Origin: JABGQS01 sp963666505 | GTDB taxonomy: Bacteria > Bacillota > Clostridia > Christensenellales > SZUA-584 | Reading direction: 5' to 3' | Length of the DNA stretch: 64,000 nucleotides | NCBI GenBank assembly: GCA_963666505.2 | Contig: CAXXXL010000001.1 | Location: 248,001 to 312,000 of the forward strand | Shown here: positions 50,799-59,529 of the stretch, piece after piece | Position numbering within the stretch: position 1 is the stretch's first letter | How the letters are laid out: each line of letters starts with the position of its first letter | Made by a program: the position numbers and the translations under genes | Notes under the pieces: model-generated | Seen by the model: the letters and a program-made list of their open reading frames with translations, nothing else | Told to the model about the DNA's origin: nothing | Database searches by the model: none

Positions 50799-51818
50799 AT
50801 GATAAAAACTCTTGAATATAAAAATGGCATACTGCGCCTTTTAGACCAAACCAGGCTTCCGGCGCAGACGTGCTATATAGACATTCAAACCGTAACGCAG
50901 CTATGGGATGCAATAAAGCGGCTGGCGGTAAGGGGAGCTCCGGCGATAGGCGTCGCCGCAGCATACGGCGTAGTAATATCAGCACGGCTGGCTGCGAAAG
51001 ATAACTTCGATTCATTCCGGGCAGCCGTAAAAAAGGATGCGGACTATCTCGCTTCGTCCCGCCCGACCGCAGTCAACCTTTCCTGGGCGCTGCGCCGCAT
51101 GATGGAAAAGCTCTCCGATCTAAGCGGCGAACCCTTCGATAATATAATAGCAGCACTCGAAGAAGAAGCAAGGCGCATAGAAGACGAAGACAAGGGTATA
51201 AACAAAGCGATAGGAGAGAACCTTTTAAGCCTGCTAAAGAATGGCGATACCGTGCTCACTCACTGCAACGCAGGGGTGCTGGCGACAGCCGGCTACGGCA
51301 CCGCTCTTTCACCGTTCTATCTCGCCAAAGAAAAAAGCATGAACATTAAGGTCTACGCCGACGAAACACGCCCGCTGCTCCAGGGCGCAAGACTGACAGC
51401 CTATGAGCTGATGCAGGGCGGCATAGACGTCACGCTCATCTGCGACAACATGGCAGCTATGGTGATGTCTCAGGGAAAGATAGATGCGGTGATAGTTGGG
51501 TGCGACCGTGTTGCCGCCAACGGCGACACCGCCAACAAAATAGGAACACTCGGCGTATCCGTCCTTGCAAAGCACTACGGTATCCCCATGTATATAGCCG
51601 CTCCCACCCCGACGATAGACCTTTCCTGCGCTACCGGCAGCGATATCCCGATAGAGCAGAGAAGTGAAGATGAAGTAAGAGGTTTCGGCAGTAAACAAAC
51701 CGCCCCAAAGAATGTGAAGGTATACAACCCTGCCTTCGACGTCACCCCCTGGCAAAACATCACGGCAATAGTCACCGAAAAAGGCATATACCATCCGCCG
51801 TTCAAGCTTGAAGTCTAG
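50799..51818 (+). CDS. mtnA: S-methyl-5-thioribose-1-phosphate isomerase (MtnA)
   Basis: It converts methylthioribose 1-phosphate into methylthioribulose 1-phosphate in the methionine salvage pathway. All key motifs are present: RGAPAIGVAAAYG (45-57), NLSWALRRM, THCNAG with catalytic Cys156, and GCDRVAANGDTANKIGT with Asp236. The length of 339 is normal. AGAAGG precedes ATG. No other methionine-salvage gene (mtnK, mtnB, mtnC or mtnD) lies next to it, so the gene may serve the incomplete, oxygen-independent dihydroxyacetone-phosphate shunt or 5-deoxyribose disposal. The shunt is an inference. Confidence 0.93.
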   Translation: MIKTLEYKNGILRLLDQTRLPAQTCYIDIQTVTQLWDAIKRLAVRGAPAIGVAAAYGVVISARLAAKDNFDSFRAAVKKDADYLASSRPTAVNLSWALRRMMEKLSDLSGEPFDNIIAALEEEARRIEDEDKGINKAIGENLLSLLKNGDTVLTHCNAGVLATAGYGTALSPFYLAKEKSMNIKVYADETRPLLQGARLTAYELMQGGIDVTLICDNMAAMVMSQGKIDAVIVGCDRVAANGDTANKIGTLGVSVLAKHYGIPMYIAAPTPTIDLSCATGSDIPIEQRSEDEVRGFGSKQTAPKNVKVYNPAFDVTPWQNITAIVTEKGIYHPPFKLEV

Positions 51819-51967
51819 AATTTAGCAATGAGGAGTTAGAGCAAGCAAAGGTTAACTGCTAGAGCCCTTGCATGGCTCAGATTATATCAGAGATAAACAA
51901 TTAGGCAGCATAAAAGCCGATTGCATTGTAGTAATAAAATTATTGCCACCTTTAAAAAACAACAAAA

Positions 51968-51999
51968 GAAAACCTGGGTTTAAAAACTTTAAGGTTTTC
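51968..51999. terminator. Hairpin between convergent mtnA and yitT-like genes
   Basis: GAAAACCT (51968-51975) pairs with AGGTTTTC (51992-51999) around a 16-base loop; no long T run follows, but it lies where a shared terminator is needed. Confidence 0.5.
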
Positions 52000-52019
52000 A
52001 CTACTATTTCCCGGCTGCT

Positions 52020-52844
52020 TTAGAATCCTTCTCCCATTACCTCCTTAACATCCGCAACGATAACAAAAGCCTTGCTGTCTATTTTCTGCACAAGTTTCTT
52101 TAATTTCGGCCCTTCCGTTCGCCACTTCAGCACGCACATTAAAACGTCCTTGTCCTGCTTGCTGTAAAGGCCTGTTGCGGAAAGAGCCGTTACGCCTCTG
52201 TTCATCTGATAAAGTATAGCGTGAGATATCTCTTCGCTCTTGTCAGATATTATATAAAAAGCTTTTGCCGCCGAAAGCCCGGCTACCACGAAGTCGATGA
52301 CCTTTGAAGCTACGAACAGAGACACTACTGCATACATAGCGACCGCCATGTCAAACAGTATGCCGGCTGCAGCTATAATAACGAAATCTATACCAAACAG
52401 GAACACACTAAGGCTGACGTGTTTGAACTTCTCCGAGAGTATCTTTGCCGCCATGTCCGTGCCGCCTGTCGTTGCCCCCATCCTCACGACCAGCCCTATT
52501 CCTATACCGACGAGCACTCCGCCGTATATGCTCGCAAGGAATGGGTCGTAAGCCTCCAGCGGAATGGGTATCACCTCTGCCAGCACCGAATAAAGCAGCA
52601 GCGCATACACTGTCCTTATAGCAAACGTTTTGCCGAGCAGCCTAAGGCCGAATATAAAAAGCGGTATATTCAAAACGACGATGCTTATACCAAGCGGTAT
52701 GTTGAAAAGGTGATACAGTATCGTTGCAATACCGCTCACTCCGCCCGCGGCAATCTTTCCCGGAACGAGGAAGATATTAAGCCCCGCTACCGCAAGCCCT
52801 ACGCCTATTGATATTAATACATAATCCACGATTCTTTGTTTCAT
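52020..52844 (-). CDS. YitT-family membrane protein (DUF161 + DUF2179)
   Basis: A 274-residue integral membrane protein of the YitT family, with five or six helices (residues 5-200; GKIAAGGVSGIATILYHLF, GLVVRMGATTGGTDMAAKIL) and a C-terminal DUF2179 ferredoxin-fold domain (215-274, GVTALSATGLYSKQDKDVLMCVLKW). The family is common in Bacillota and its transported substrate or function remains undefined. ATG 52844 with GAGGTG upstream is preferred; GTG 52853 lies within that site. Transcribed alone. Confidence 0.9.
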   Translation of the reverse strand: MKQRIVDYVLISIGVGLAVAGLNIFLVPGKIAAGGVSGIATILYHLFNIPLGISIVVLNIPLFIFGLRLLGKTFAIRTVYALLLYSVLAEVIPIPLEAYDPFLASIYGGVLVGIGIGLVVRMGATTGGTDMAAKILSEKFKHVSLSVFLFGIDFVIIAAAGILFDMAVAMYAVVSLFVASKVIDFVVAGLSAAKAFYIISDKSEEISHAILYQMNRGVTALSATGLYSKQDKDVLMCVLKWRTEGPKLKKLVQKIDSKAFVIVADVKEVMGEGF

Positions 52845-52882
52845 AGCCTTCACACCTCAAACAATATTTTCTTTTCAAAATG

Positions 52883-52922
52883 AAATCCCCCTGATGAGCG
52901 GCAAAGCCCAAAGGAGGATTTT
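52883..52922 (-). terminator. Probable terminator of the tldD-pmbA operon
   Basis: AAAATCCTCC and GGGGGATTT pair with one mismatch on the minus strand around a 20-base interior, followed by CATTTT; it lies 60 bases after the PmbA stop. Confidence 0.5.
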
Positions 52923-52981
52923 AATTATCACACTAAGCCGGTATCCGGTAATTAATGATCTTTTATTTGCAAGTATTTTTG

Positions 52982-54271
52982 TCAGACGGCGATAGTCACT
53001 CCAAACAGCTTTATTGCTTTAGGGCAGATATAGTTTGCGCTCGTCTGAACTTCGCTGGATAGCTGCATAGTCGCCTGCACGTCCTTTATGTTCCCGACGA
53101 TAGAGCCGCCGGTCACAGGCGTCTGCTTATCACCGTCGTGATATATAGCCAGCCTTATCTCTCCGCCGAAGTCTCCCGTCCACTCGTCCATTTGGAAATC
53201 AGAGAAATATCTGAGTTCAAGATACTCTCCCTGACGAAGTTCGTCAAGCGTTTTGCTTCCGCCCTCAAATTTAGCGTTTCCGATGACGCCCGTCGGCTCG
53301 ATGCCAAGGTACTGGCTGTGCCGGTTGTCCCCGTGGATTTTCAGCAGCTTTCCGTCCTTGTAAAGCTCTGTGCTTTTTAGTTTAACACCGTCATGGTCAA
53401 TATATCGGTTCATCGCAGAGTTTTCAATCTCCGGCTCAAGGCTTAAGTTTATACAGTCACCGGTTGTGCAGCCTTGCAGATCGTCGCCCGCTTTTGCGTC
53501 GGAATACTTCTGATAAACAAGCTGAGCATTTGCCTTTTGCACGTAATAGCTCAAAAACTCGTTGACGTTGTCTTTCGCGAGGATGACTGGAATATCCTTA
53601 AGCTTAGGCGTCGGCACTGCTTCCGCACGCAGCATAGCGTTTTCAAGCGCTTCCTGTGCAGTCTGCTCAATTTTTTCCAGGCACATGTCAGAGAAATCGA
53701 AGAACTCTATTATCTCAACTTCCTCGCCGCTCTGCCTGCAGTCAACGATGAGTTCAATGTGCCCGCTATACAGCGCAAAACTCTCGTCCACTCCAGATGA
53801 ATTGGCTACTCTTGCATCGGTCTTTTCAAGGAAGAACTCACACGAGTTGACTTTGCTTGTCTTCATAATGTTCTTCTTGTAAAGTGCATTTGCGAGCTTT
53901 GGCATATAAGACGCAAGATCGCCTTCCGAGAACTTGCTCGAAACCTGCCCCAGCTTATCGCTGCTAGGCGCCGCCAGTTCGTAGTACGGATTTTTAACAA
54001 GAGAAGCAGCCAGCGCAGCCTGCTCTATTTTGGCTTTTATCTCCTCATAGGTCATAGTGGGGGAGAGCCTTGTGCTTGCAGACCCTTTATATTTCACGCC
54101 GTCCTCTTCAAAGTTTTTATATACCGTAACATTGATATGATGCACCTTTTTTGCCCGGTTCATGTCCAGCTTCTTCTTTATGAAGAAAAGCTCAGCCGAC
54201 TGCGTCTGTCTCTCTCCGACCAGCCATTCGTCCACTCCGGGAGCGTTGTTCAAAATGCCGATTATATCCAT
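52982..54271 (-). CDS. PmbA/TldE-family protein (partner of TldD)
   Basis: A 429-residue PmbA/TldE-type protein. TldD and TldE form a heterodimeric zinc protease that trims peptides such as microcin B17 or CcdA; TldE itself lacks the catalytic metal site, as here, since no HExxxH is present. Late landmarks are DGVKLKSTELYKDGKLLKIHGDNRHSQYLG-like segments and GGSIVGNIKDVQATMQLSSEVQT. It overlaps the TldD stop by one base. The true substrate in this organism is unknown. Confidence 0.9.
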   Translation of the reverse strand: MDIIGILNNAPGVDEWLVGERQTQSAELFFIKKKLDMNRAKKVHHINVTVYKNFEEDGVKYKGSASTRLSPTMTYEEIKAKIEQAALAASLVKNPYYELAAPSSDKLGQVSSKFSEGDLASYMPKLANALYKKNIMKTSKVNSCEFFLEKTDARVANSSGVDESFALYSGHIELIVDCRQSGEEVEIIEFFDFSDMCLEKIEQTAQEALENAMLRAEAVPTPKLKDIPVILAKDNVNEFLSYYVQKANAQLVYQKYSDAKAGDDLQGCTTGDCINLSLEPEIENSAMNRYIDHDGVKLKSTELYKDGKLLKIHGDNRHSQYLGIEPTGVIGNAKFEGGSKTLDELRQGEYLELRYFSDFQMDEWTGDFGGEIRLAIYHDGDKQTPVTGGSIVGNIKDVQATMQLSSEVQTSANYICPKAIKLFGVTIAV

Positions 54272-55704
54272 TACCCCAACCTCCCTCTAAGCTTGATGTA
54301 CGTGCCGCCGATAGAAGTCTTTGCCCACTCCTTGTGGCCTTTTCCGCAGTGTCCCGAGCCGCTCAGTTCAAGCTCTCCGTCAGAAACCATAGTTATCGAT
54401 TTGAGAACATCCGGCACATATCCTGTCATTAGCACCGGCGCAAACACCTTACCGGTAAGTTTGCCGTTCTTTATCTCACGTCCACGGGCTATCATGCACT
54501 GTATGCCCCAGTTCTTGGGGTCTTCCATGCCGCTGTTATAGCTTTCCAGCAGATACCCGTCCTCCACTGAAGCTATCATATCCTCAAGTTTGTCGCTGCC
54601 CGGCTCAAAGAACGTGTTTGTCATTCTCGCATACGCTTTTCTCTCAAACGTCTCACGCCGTCCGTTGCCGGTTGGCGGTGTGCCCAGCTGCAGTGCGGAA
54701 AGAAGATCGGATATACCGTTCCTTAGTATACCGTCTTCTATTACTTTGGTGTCAGTGCCAAACGTGCCCTCGTCGTCGAAAAGATAAGTGGCAACTTCCT
54801 TTGCGCTCTGTGCGCCGTCGTGCATCTGCGTTATGGGCGATGCTACATATTCGCCGAGAAACTCTGCGCCTTTTGCCCTGTTCTTCACGAACATATCCAT
54901 CTCGACTCCGTGCCCAAACGCCTCGTGCGCCACAAGTCCGGATACTTTCGGGTCGCAGATCACGTCATATTCGCCGGGCGCTATCCTCTTTGCACCCAGC
55001 ATATCAACTGCATTCTGTACTATGTTCTTCACCATTGGTTTGAGTCTGTACAGCGATTCTACGCCCATCTGCCCGGATATCCCGTCGTGCTCATATTTCA
55101 TGTCTCCGTCTTTTCCTGCAACGGCAAGCGTGCCTGCGGAAGTGAACACATAAGACTGCTCAAGATCCCGTTTTCCGGAATAAAAAACTTTAGACACATG
55201 ATACTCTTCATATACTGTTCTGAAATCTATAAGCAGGTCCGAACAGCTCTTTGCTTCCTCTAGTATCTGCTTCATCAGCCCCAGCTTTTCGTCTGTGCTA
55301 ACGCTCTCCGGCAGCATCTCAACGTCTCCGAAGAATGTCTTATCCGCTTCTTCTTCTTTGATCGGCGGATACTGTGTGATCTCAATACCTGCGCCTGTCA
55401 GCAGTTCTGTGTCCTGCCTTGCTGTTTTTATAACTGCCGCTAATATATCTTCATAGTTTTCGTCACATAGCTCATTAAATGAATATTCGCTGTATGATGT
55501 TCCGTTATACACTCTTGCGACGCAGCCTCTTTCAGCCAGCATTGCATCCTGCACGGTGCTTCCGCTGAAATCGACTATAAAGCGTGTGCCCGCTGTGTCG
55601 CTTGCTAGCAGGGATGCATATTCAAACTCTTCAAGCAATGCTTCCAGCAGCCTTTTTAACAGCGGCTTTTTGCCCTGCAGATAACTGCTTATTTTAACTT
55701 TCAT
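54271..55704 (-). CDS. tldD: TldD-family metalloprotease
   Basis: The catalytic subunit of the TldD/TldE peptidase, 477 residues. The metal-binding HEAFGH occurs in VAHEAFGHGVEMDMF near residue 250, and a later Cys (GIQCMIARGREI) completes the site. GREIKNGKLTGKVFAPVLM and SGHCGKGH near the end are typical. AGAAGGAG precedes ATG 55704 and a good promoter lies 65 bases upstream. In peptide-modifying organisms TldDE matures ribosomal peptides, but no precursor is recognisable here. Confidence 0.92.
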   Translation of the reverse strand: MKVKISSYLQGKKPLLKRLLEALLEEFEYASLLASDTAGTRFIVDFSGSTVQDAMLAERGCVARVYNGTSYSEYSFNELCDENYEDILAAVIKTARQDTELLTGAGIEITQYPPIKEEEADKTFFGDVEMLPESVSTDEKLGLMKQILEEAKSCSDLLIDFRTVYEEYHVSKVFYSGKRDLEQSYVFTSAGTLAVAGKDGDMKYEHDGISGQMGVESLYRLKPMVKNIVQNAVDMLGAKRIAPGEYDVICDPKVSGLVAHEAFGHGVEMDMFVKNRAKGAEFLGEYVASPITQMHDGAQSAKEVATYLFDDEGTFGTDTKVIEDGILRNGISDLLSALQLGTPPTGNGRRETFERKAYARMTNTFFEPGSDKLEDMIASVEDGYLLESYNSGMEDPKNWGIQCMIARGREIKNGKLTGKVFAPVLMTGYVPDVLKSITMVSDGELELSGSGHCGKGHKEWAKTSIGGTYIKLRGRLG

Positions 55705-55769
55705 CTGTTTCTCCTTCTATACAATAGGTTTCAAAAAGCGGCTGTCCCGCTAAGCTTTCCCTGGGAATC

Positions 55770-55798
55770 ATTATACTAGTGCGCTTTTCTTTTGGCAA
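55770..55798 (-). promoter_or_regulatory. Promoter of the tldD-pmbA operon
   Basis: On the minus strand TTGCCA (55798-55793) and TATAAT (55775-55770) are 17 bases apart, 66 bases before the start codon. Confidence 0.7.
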
Positions 55799-55860
55799 CA
55801 CCGAAGAACGGCTTCATTTTTCCTGCTCCTGCTGCTCTGGTTCAGCTGTCGTGCCTCTGT

Positions 55861-56896
55861 TCAGCTGTCTTGCTCAGCGCATCTTTCAAGATAAGCAACA
55901 AAATCAAGAGCCGCCTGTCTAGGCGTCGCCCACGATGTCACCATCCTTACGGTCACCATTCCGTTTTCCCGGCGGGCCCTGCATAAAGTCAAAGCGCTTT
56001 CTAAGCTTGTCGCAAAGCTCCGCAGGGAATATCGGGAACAACTGGTTCGAAACAGAATCCGAAGCAAATTTAAACCCCAGCTTCGCAATTCCCTTCCTTA
56101 ATATATCCGCAGTTTCATTGGCATGCGCAGCCAGTTCGAAATAAAGCCCGTCTTCAAAGAGCGCAAGGAACTGCAGCCCCAGCACCCGTCCTTTGGCAAG
56201 CATGCCGCCCCGCTGCTTTATCATGAACCGAAAGTCGCTTTTGAGTGCGTCGTTCATAATGACCAGCGCTTCGCCTAGCAGCGCACCGGTTTTCGTTCCG
56301 CCGATATAAAACGCATCGGTAAGCTGTGCGATGTCTTTTATGGATAATGTGCATCCGTCCACGGTCAGTGCAGAACCAAGCCTTGCTCCGTCAAGATACA
56401 AAAGCAGCCCTTTGCTGCGGCAGAAACTGCTCAGTTCTTCGAGCTCAGTTTTTGTATAGTGCGTGCCGACCTCGGTAGTGTTGGATATATAAACCATCCT
56501 GGGTTTTACCATATGCTCGTTGCTGTGAAAATCGAGCGTCGGCTGAACGAGCTTCGCATCAAGCTTTCCGTCCGGCGTATCGACTGTGATTATCTTGTGG
56601 CCTGTGGCTTCAATAGCTCCCGTCTCGTGCACCTCAACGTGGCCCGTCTGTGCAGATATAACGGCCTCGTGCGGCCGCAGGAATGCCGACACAGCGATAA
56701 GGTTTGTCTGTGTTCCTCCGGGAATGAAATGAACAGCAGCATTTTTGCTCCCTGCCGCTCCTTTTATTAGCTGCGCAGCGTCACGGCAGTAAACATCCTC
56801 GCCATAGCCGTCAAGCTGCAAGAGGTTGGTTTCCTCCAGCTTCTTTAAAACCTTCGGATGCGCCCCTTCGTTGTAGTCATTCATAAAGCTGTACAT
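55861..56896 (-). pseudogene. Low-specificity L-threonine aldolase gene, frameshifted near the 3' end
   Basis: A PLP enzyme that cleaves threonine to glycine and acetaldehyde. The gene starts at ATG 56896 (MYSFMNDYNEGAHP) with GGAGGGG upstream. The Schiff-base lysine is in YIGGTKTGALLGEA, and GGTQTNL, HVEVHETGAIE and LYLDGARLGSAL are family motifs. The first frame goes off into PGKRNGDRKDGDIVGDA and stops at 55919. The neighbouring frame contains the expected C-terminus, MVTVRMVTSWATPRQAALDFVAYL, ending at 55861. One base is therefore gained or lost in the GC-rich GGGCCCGCCGGG near 55975. It loses only about 35 residues and may retain partial activity. Confidence 0.85.
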
Positions 56897-57155
56897 ATTC
56901 CCCTCCAATAGCAGTGGCGGCAGTGCCGGATATACTTGCCGGATAAGCTCCGCCGGTCTTGATTCACACTGCGATAACAATACCACTTTACTGCTGCGTT
57001 TTCAAGAAGCCGCGGGCACAGACGGTGAACCATAACGTCATTCTGAAAAGTGCAAAGCGCATCCGAAGAATCATAGTAGGCATCAGTGGTTTTTTCTTGA
57101 ATTACATAATGTGTTGTGTTATTATAATCTGCCAATATATAGGAAAGGGCCAACC

Positions 57156-58394
57156 ATGCTAAACAAAGTTATGAACAGATACCGGGGGCTGCCCCGGGAA
57201 ATATATATTTTATTTTTTGCTCGAATCATAAACAGCATAGGTGCTTTCGTATACCCGCTTATGACGCTTATAATGACCAACAAGCTTGAAATGACATCAG
57301 ACAAAGCGGGGCTCATCACAACGATAATGCTGCTTACCCAGCTTCCGTCCATGCTGCTCGGAGGAAAGCTTGCAGACCGCTTCGGGCGTTTAAAGCTTCT
57401 GTCATTCTCTCAACTGCTTGGCGCTGTGATGTACCTCATATGCGGCTTCCTAGAGATGTCGAACACGGTTATAATCCTTATAATAATAGCGTCAAACTGC
57501 TATGCCGTCTCATACCCTGCTCTTGATGCAATGACGATGGATTTAACTACCCCTGGCAACAGGAAGGAAGCGTTCTCGCTTCTGTATATGGGCTTGAATA
57601 TCGGCTTTGTCCTAGGGCCGGCTATCGGCGGCCTTCTTTTCGAGAACCATCTAGGGCTGGTGTTTATAGGCGACGCTTTAACGACCATTTTGTCAGTTAT
57701 ACTTGTGCTTGTCTTTATTAAGGAAACGCTGCCTTTAAAAGACCACGGTATATCGGCGCAGCTCGAAAAAGCCAAGTCCGGCTCGGTATTCAAAGTTCTA
57801 AAAGAGCGCAAAATTATTATTGCAGTTGCAGCGGTTCTTTTTCTGATACAGTTTTCATACGCCCAGATGGGCTTTGAACTGCCTATACACATGGACGCAA
57901 CTGTTTCAAACAGTGCGACCAACTTCGGTTTTCTCGTAGGCTTCAACGGACTGCTTGTAATCTTTGCGACGCCTCTTATAACATATATGATAAGGAAGTG
58001 GAAAGCGCTCTACGGAACGTTGACCGGAGGGCTTCTTTACGCTGCCGCATTTGCCATGTTCATATTCGCAAAAAGCCTGTTTCTGTTCTATGTAGCCATG
58101 TTTATTTTAACGATGGGAGAGGTCATAATTTCGGTCGATGCCTTTGCTTTCATCTCAAGCATGTCTCCATCGTCTCACCGTGGAAGGGTAAATTCAATCG
58201 TAAGTATAATCAGCAATGCGGGCAGGATGCTCTCGCCGGTCATAATAGGCTGGATAATAAAGGTAGGCGGTTTTGGCGCCGGCTGGCTTACGACTTCACT
58301 GGTTGCCTTCACCGCCGCTGCACTTTTATTCTTTTTCATGAATTCGGGCGGCTTAAAGAGACACATCGAAAGCTCCGGGAACATACACAAGTGA
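57156..58394 (+). CDS. Major facilitator superfamily transporter
   Basis: A 412-residue MFS transporter with twelve helices in two halves. The motif A loop is GGKLADRFGRLKLL after TM2, and a second lies after TM8. It resembles multidrug exporters of the DHA1 group, though substrate cannot be deduced. ATG 57156 with AGGAAAGG upstream is chosen over the earlier in-frame start at 57111. TATAAT at 57123-57128 suggests a promoter, but no -35 box with good spacing exists. It is divergent from the threonine aldolase gene and followed by the oligopeptide transporter operon. Confidence 0.88.
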   Translation: MLNKVMNRYRGLPREIYILFFARIINSIGAFVYPLMTLIMTNKLEMTSDKAGLITTIMLLTQLPSMLLGGKLADRFGRLKLLSFSQLLGAVMYLICGFLEMSNTVIILIIIASNCYAVSYPALDAMTMDLTTPGNRKEAFSLLYMGLNIGFVLGPAIGGLLFENHLGLVFIGDALTTILSVILVLVFIKETLPLKDHGISAQLEKAKSGSVFKVLKERKIIIAVAAVLFLIQFSYAQMGFELPIHMDATVSNSATNFGFLVGFNGLLVIFATPLITYMIRKWKALYGTLTGGLLYAAAFAMFIFAKSLFLFYVAMFILTMGEVIISVDAFAFISSMSPSSHRGRVNSIVSIISNAGRMLSPVIIGWIIKVGGFGAGWLTTSLVAFTAAALLFFFMNSGGLKRHIESSGNIHK

Positions 58395-58592
58395 ATAAAA
58401 ATAAGGGAATATATGTAAATAAAATCAACAAAAGGATTTTGACTTGAAATTTTTTTGTAAAAAAGTTTAAAAATACTGTCATAATACTAGTTTTTTCAGA
58501 GAAATTATTAGGTTTTAAAAATTAACATTTGATATGTGCATAATGTCAATGTATAATAATGTGATAAACAATAGGAAGAAGGAAAAAATGTT

Positions 58593-59522
58593 TTGACTAA
58601 ATATTTTTTAAAGCGCCTACTTATTGCATTGATAACGTTATTTATAATAGCAGCAATAACGTTTGCTATGATGCATTCAATTCCGGGCGGCCCGTTCACT
58701 CGGGAGAAACCACTTCCTGAAAATCTGGTCAGGGCTCTAGAGGAAAAATATCATATAAGTGACCCGCTCATAAAACAGTTTTTCGATTATATGGGTGGTC
58801 TGGTAAGGTTCGATCTTGGCCCGTCATTTTCAAAGGTTGGTGTAACAGTTAACGAATTGATTGGAGGCGGTGTTCCGGCAAGTGCGACGATAGGCTTCTT
58901 TGCTGTTCTTCTCATTATTTTCCTCGGTATACCGTTTGGTATAATCTCGGCGCTTAAACAGAATAAGCCGATAGACTATATTGTCATGTTCATGGCAACA
59001 CTTGGGGTGACCATCCCAAGCTTCGTGGTGGCGACGCTGATCATATATATTTTCTCGGGGCTGCTGCATTGGCTGCCCAGTTTTGGCATCGACTCCTGGC
59101 TTGGCTATATCGGGCCGACGGTGGCGCTGGGAGGTTATTCGCTTTCGTTTGTAACAAGGCTTACGCGTTCGTCCATGCTTGAAGTTCTGCGGCAGGATTA
59201 TATTAGGACGGCAAGGGCAAACGGAATAAGAGAATATAAAGTTATGGCAAAGCATGCTATGAAGAATGCGCTCATCCCGGTAGTAACATATATAGGGCCG
59301 ATGATTGCGGCGATACTTACCGGCTCATTCGTAATAGAGAGAATATTTGCTATCCCCGGTATCGGAGGATATTTCGTAGAAAGCATAAACAACAGGGACT
59401 ATACAACTATAATGGGCATAACGATATTCTATGCCGCTTTCTATATTGTCATGGTTCTCCTCGTTGATGTGGCATATGCATTCATAGATCCGAGAATCAA
59501 ATTCACCAGAGGGAAAGTATAA
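58593..59522 (+). CDS. oppB: Oligopeptide ABC transporter permease, OppB type
   Basis: A 309-residue permease with six membrane helices: an N-terminal helix (8-28), the MHSIPGGPF loop and the ATPase-contact motif REYKVMAKHAMKNALIPVVTYIG (the EAA loop). The start is probably TTG 58593 with AAGGAAAAAA upstream, since the preceding ATG at 58588 is followed by an immediate stop. It opens the oppBCDFA operon, with the partner permease 7 bases downstream. The system imports peptides or other solutes such as nickel; the ligand is set by the binding protein. Confidence 0.9.
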   Translation: MTKYFLKRLLIALITLFIIAAITFAMMHSIPGGPFTREKPLPENLVRALEEKYHISDPLIKQFFDYMGGLVRFDLGPSFSKVGVTVNELIGGGVPASATIGFFAVLLIIFLGIPFGIISALKQNKPIDYIVMFMATLGVTIPSFVVATLIIYIFSGLLHWLPSFGIDSWLGYIGPTVALGGYSLSFVTRLTRSSMLEVLRQDYIRTARANGIREYKVMAKHAMKNALIPVVTYIGPMIAAILTGSFVIERIFAIPGIGGYFVESINNRDYTTIMGITIFYAAFYIVMVLLVDVAYAFIDPRIKFTRGKV

Positions 59523-59529
59523 TTATAAT

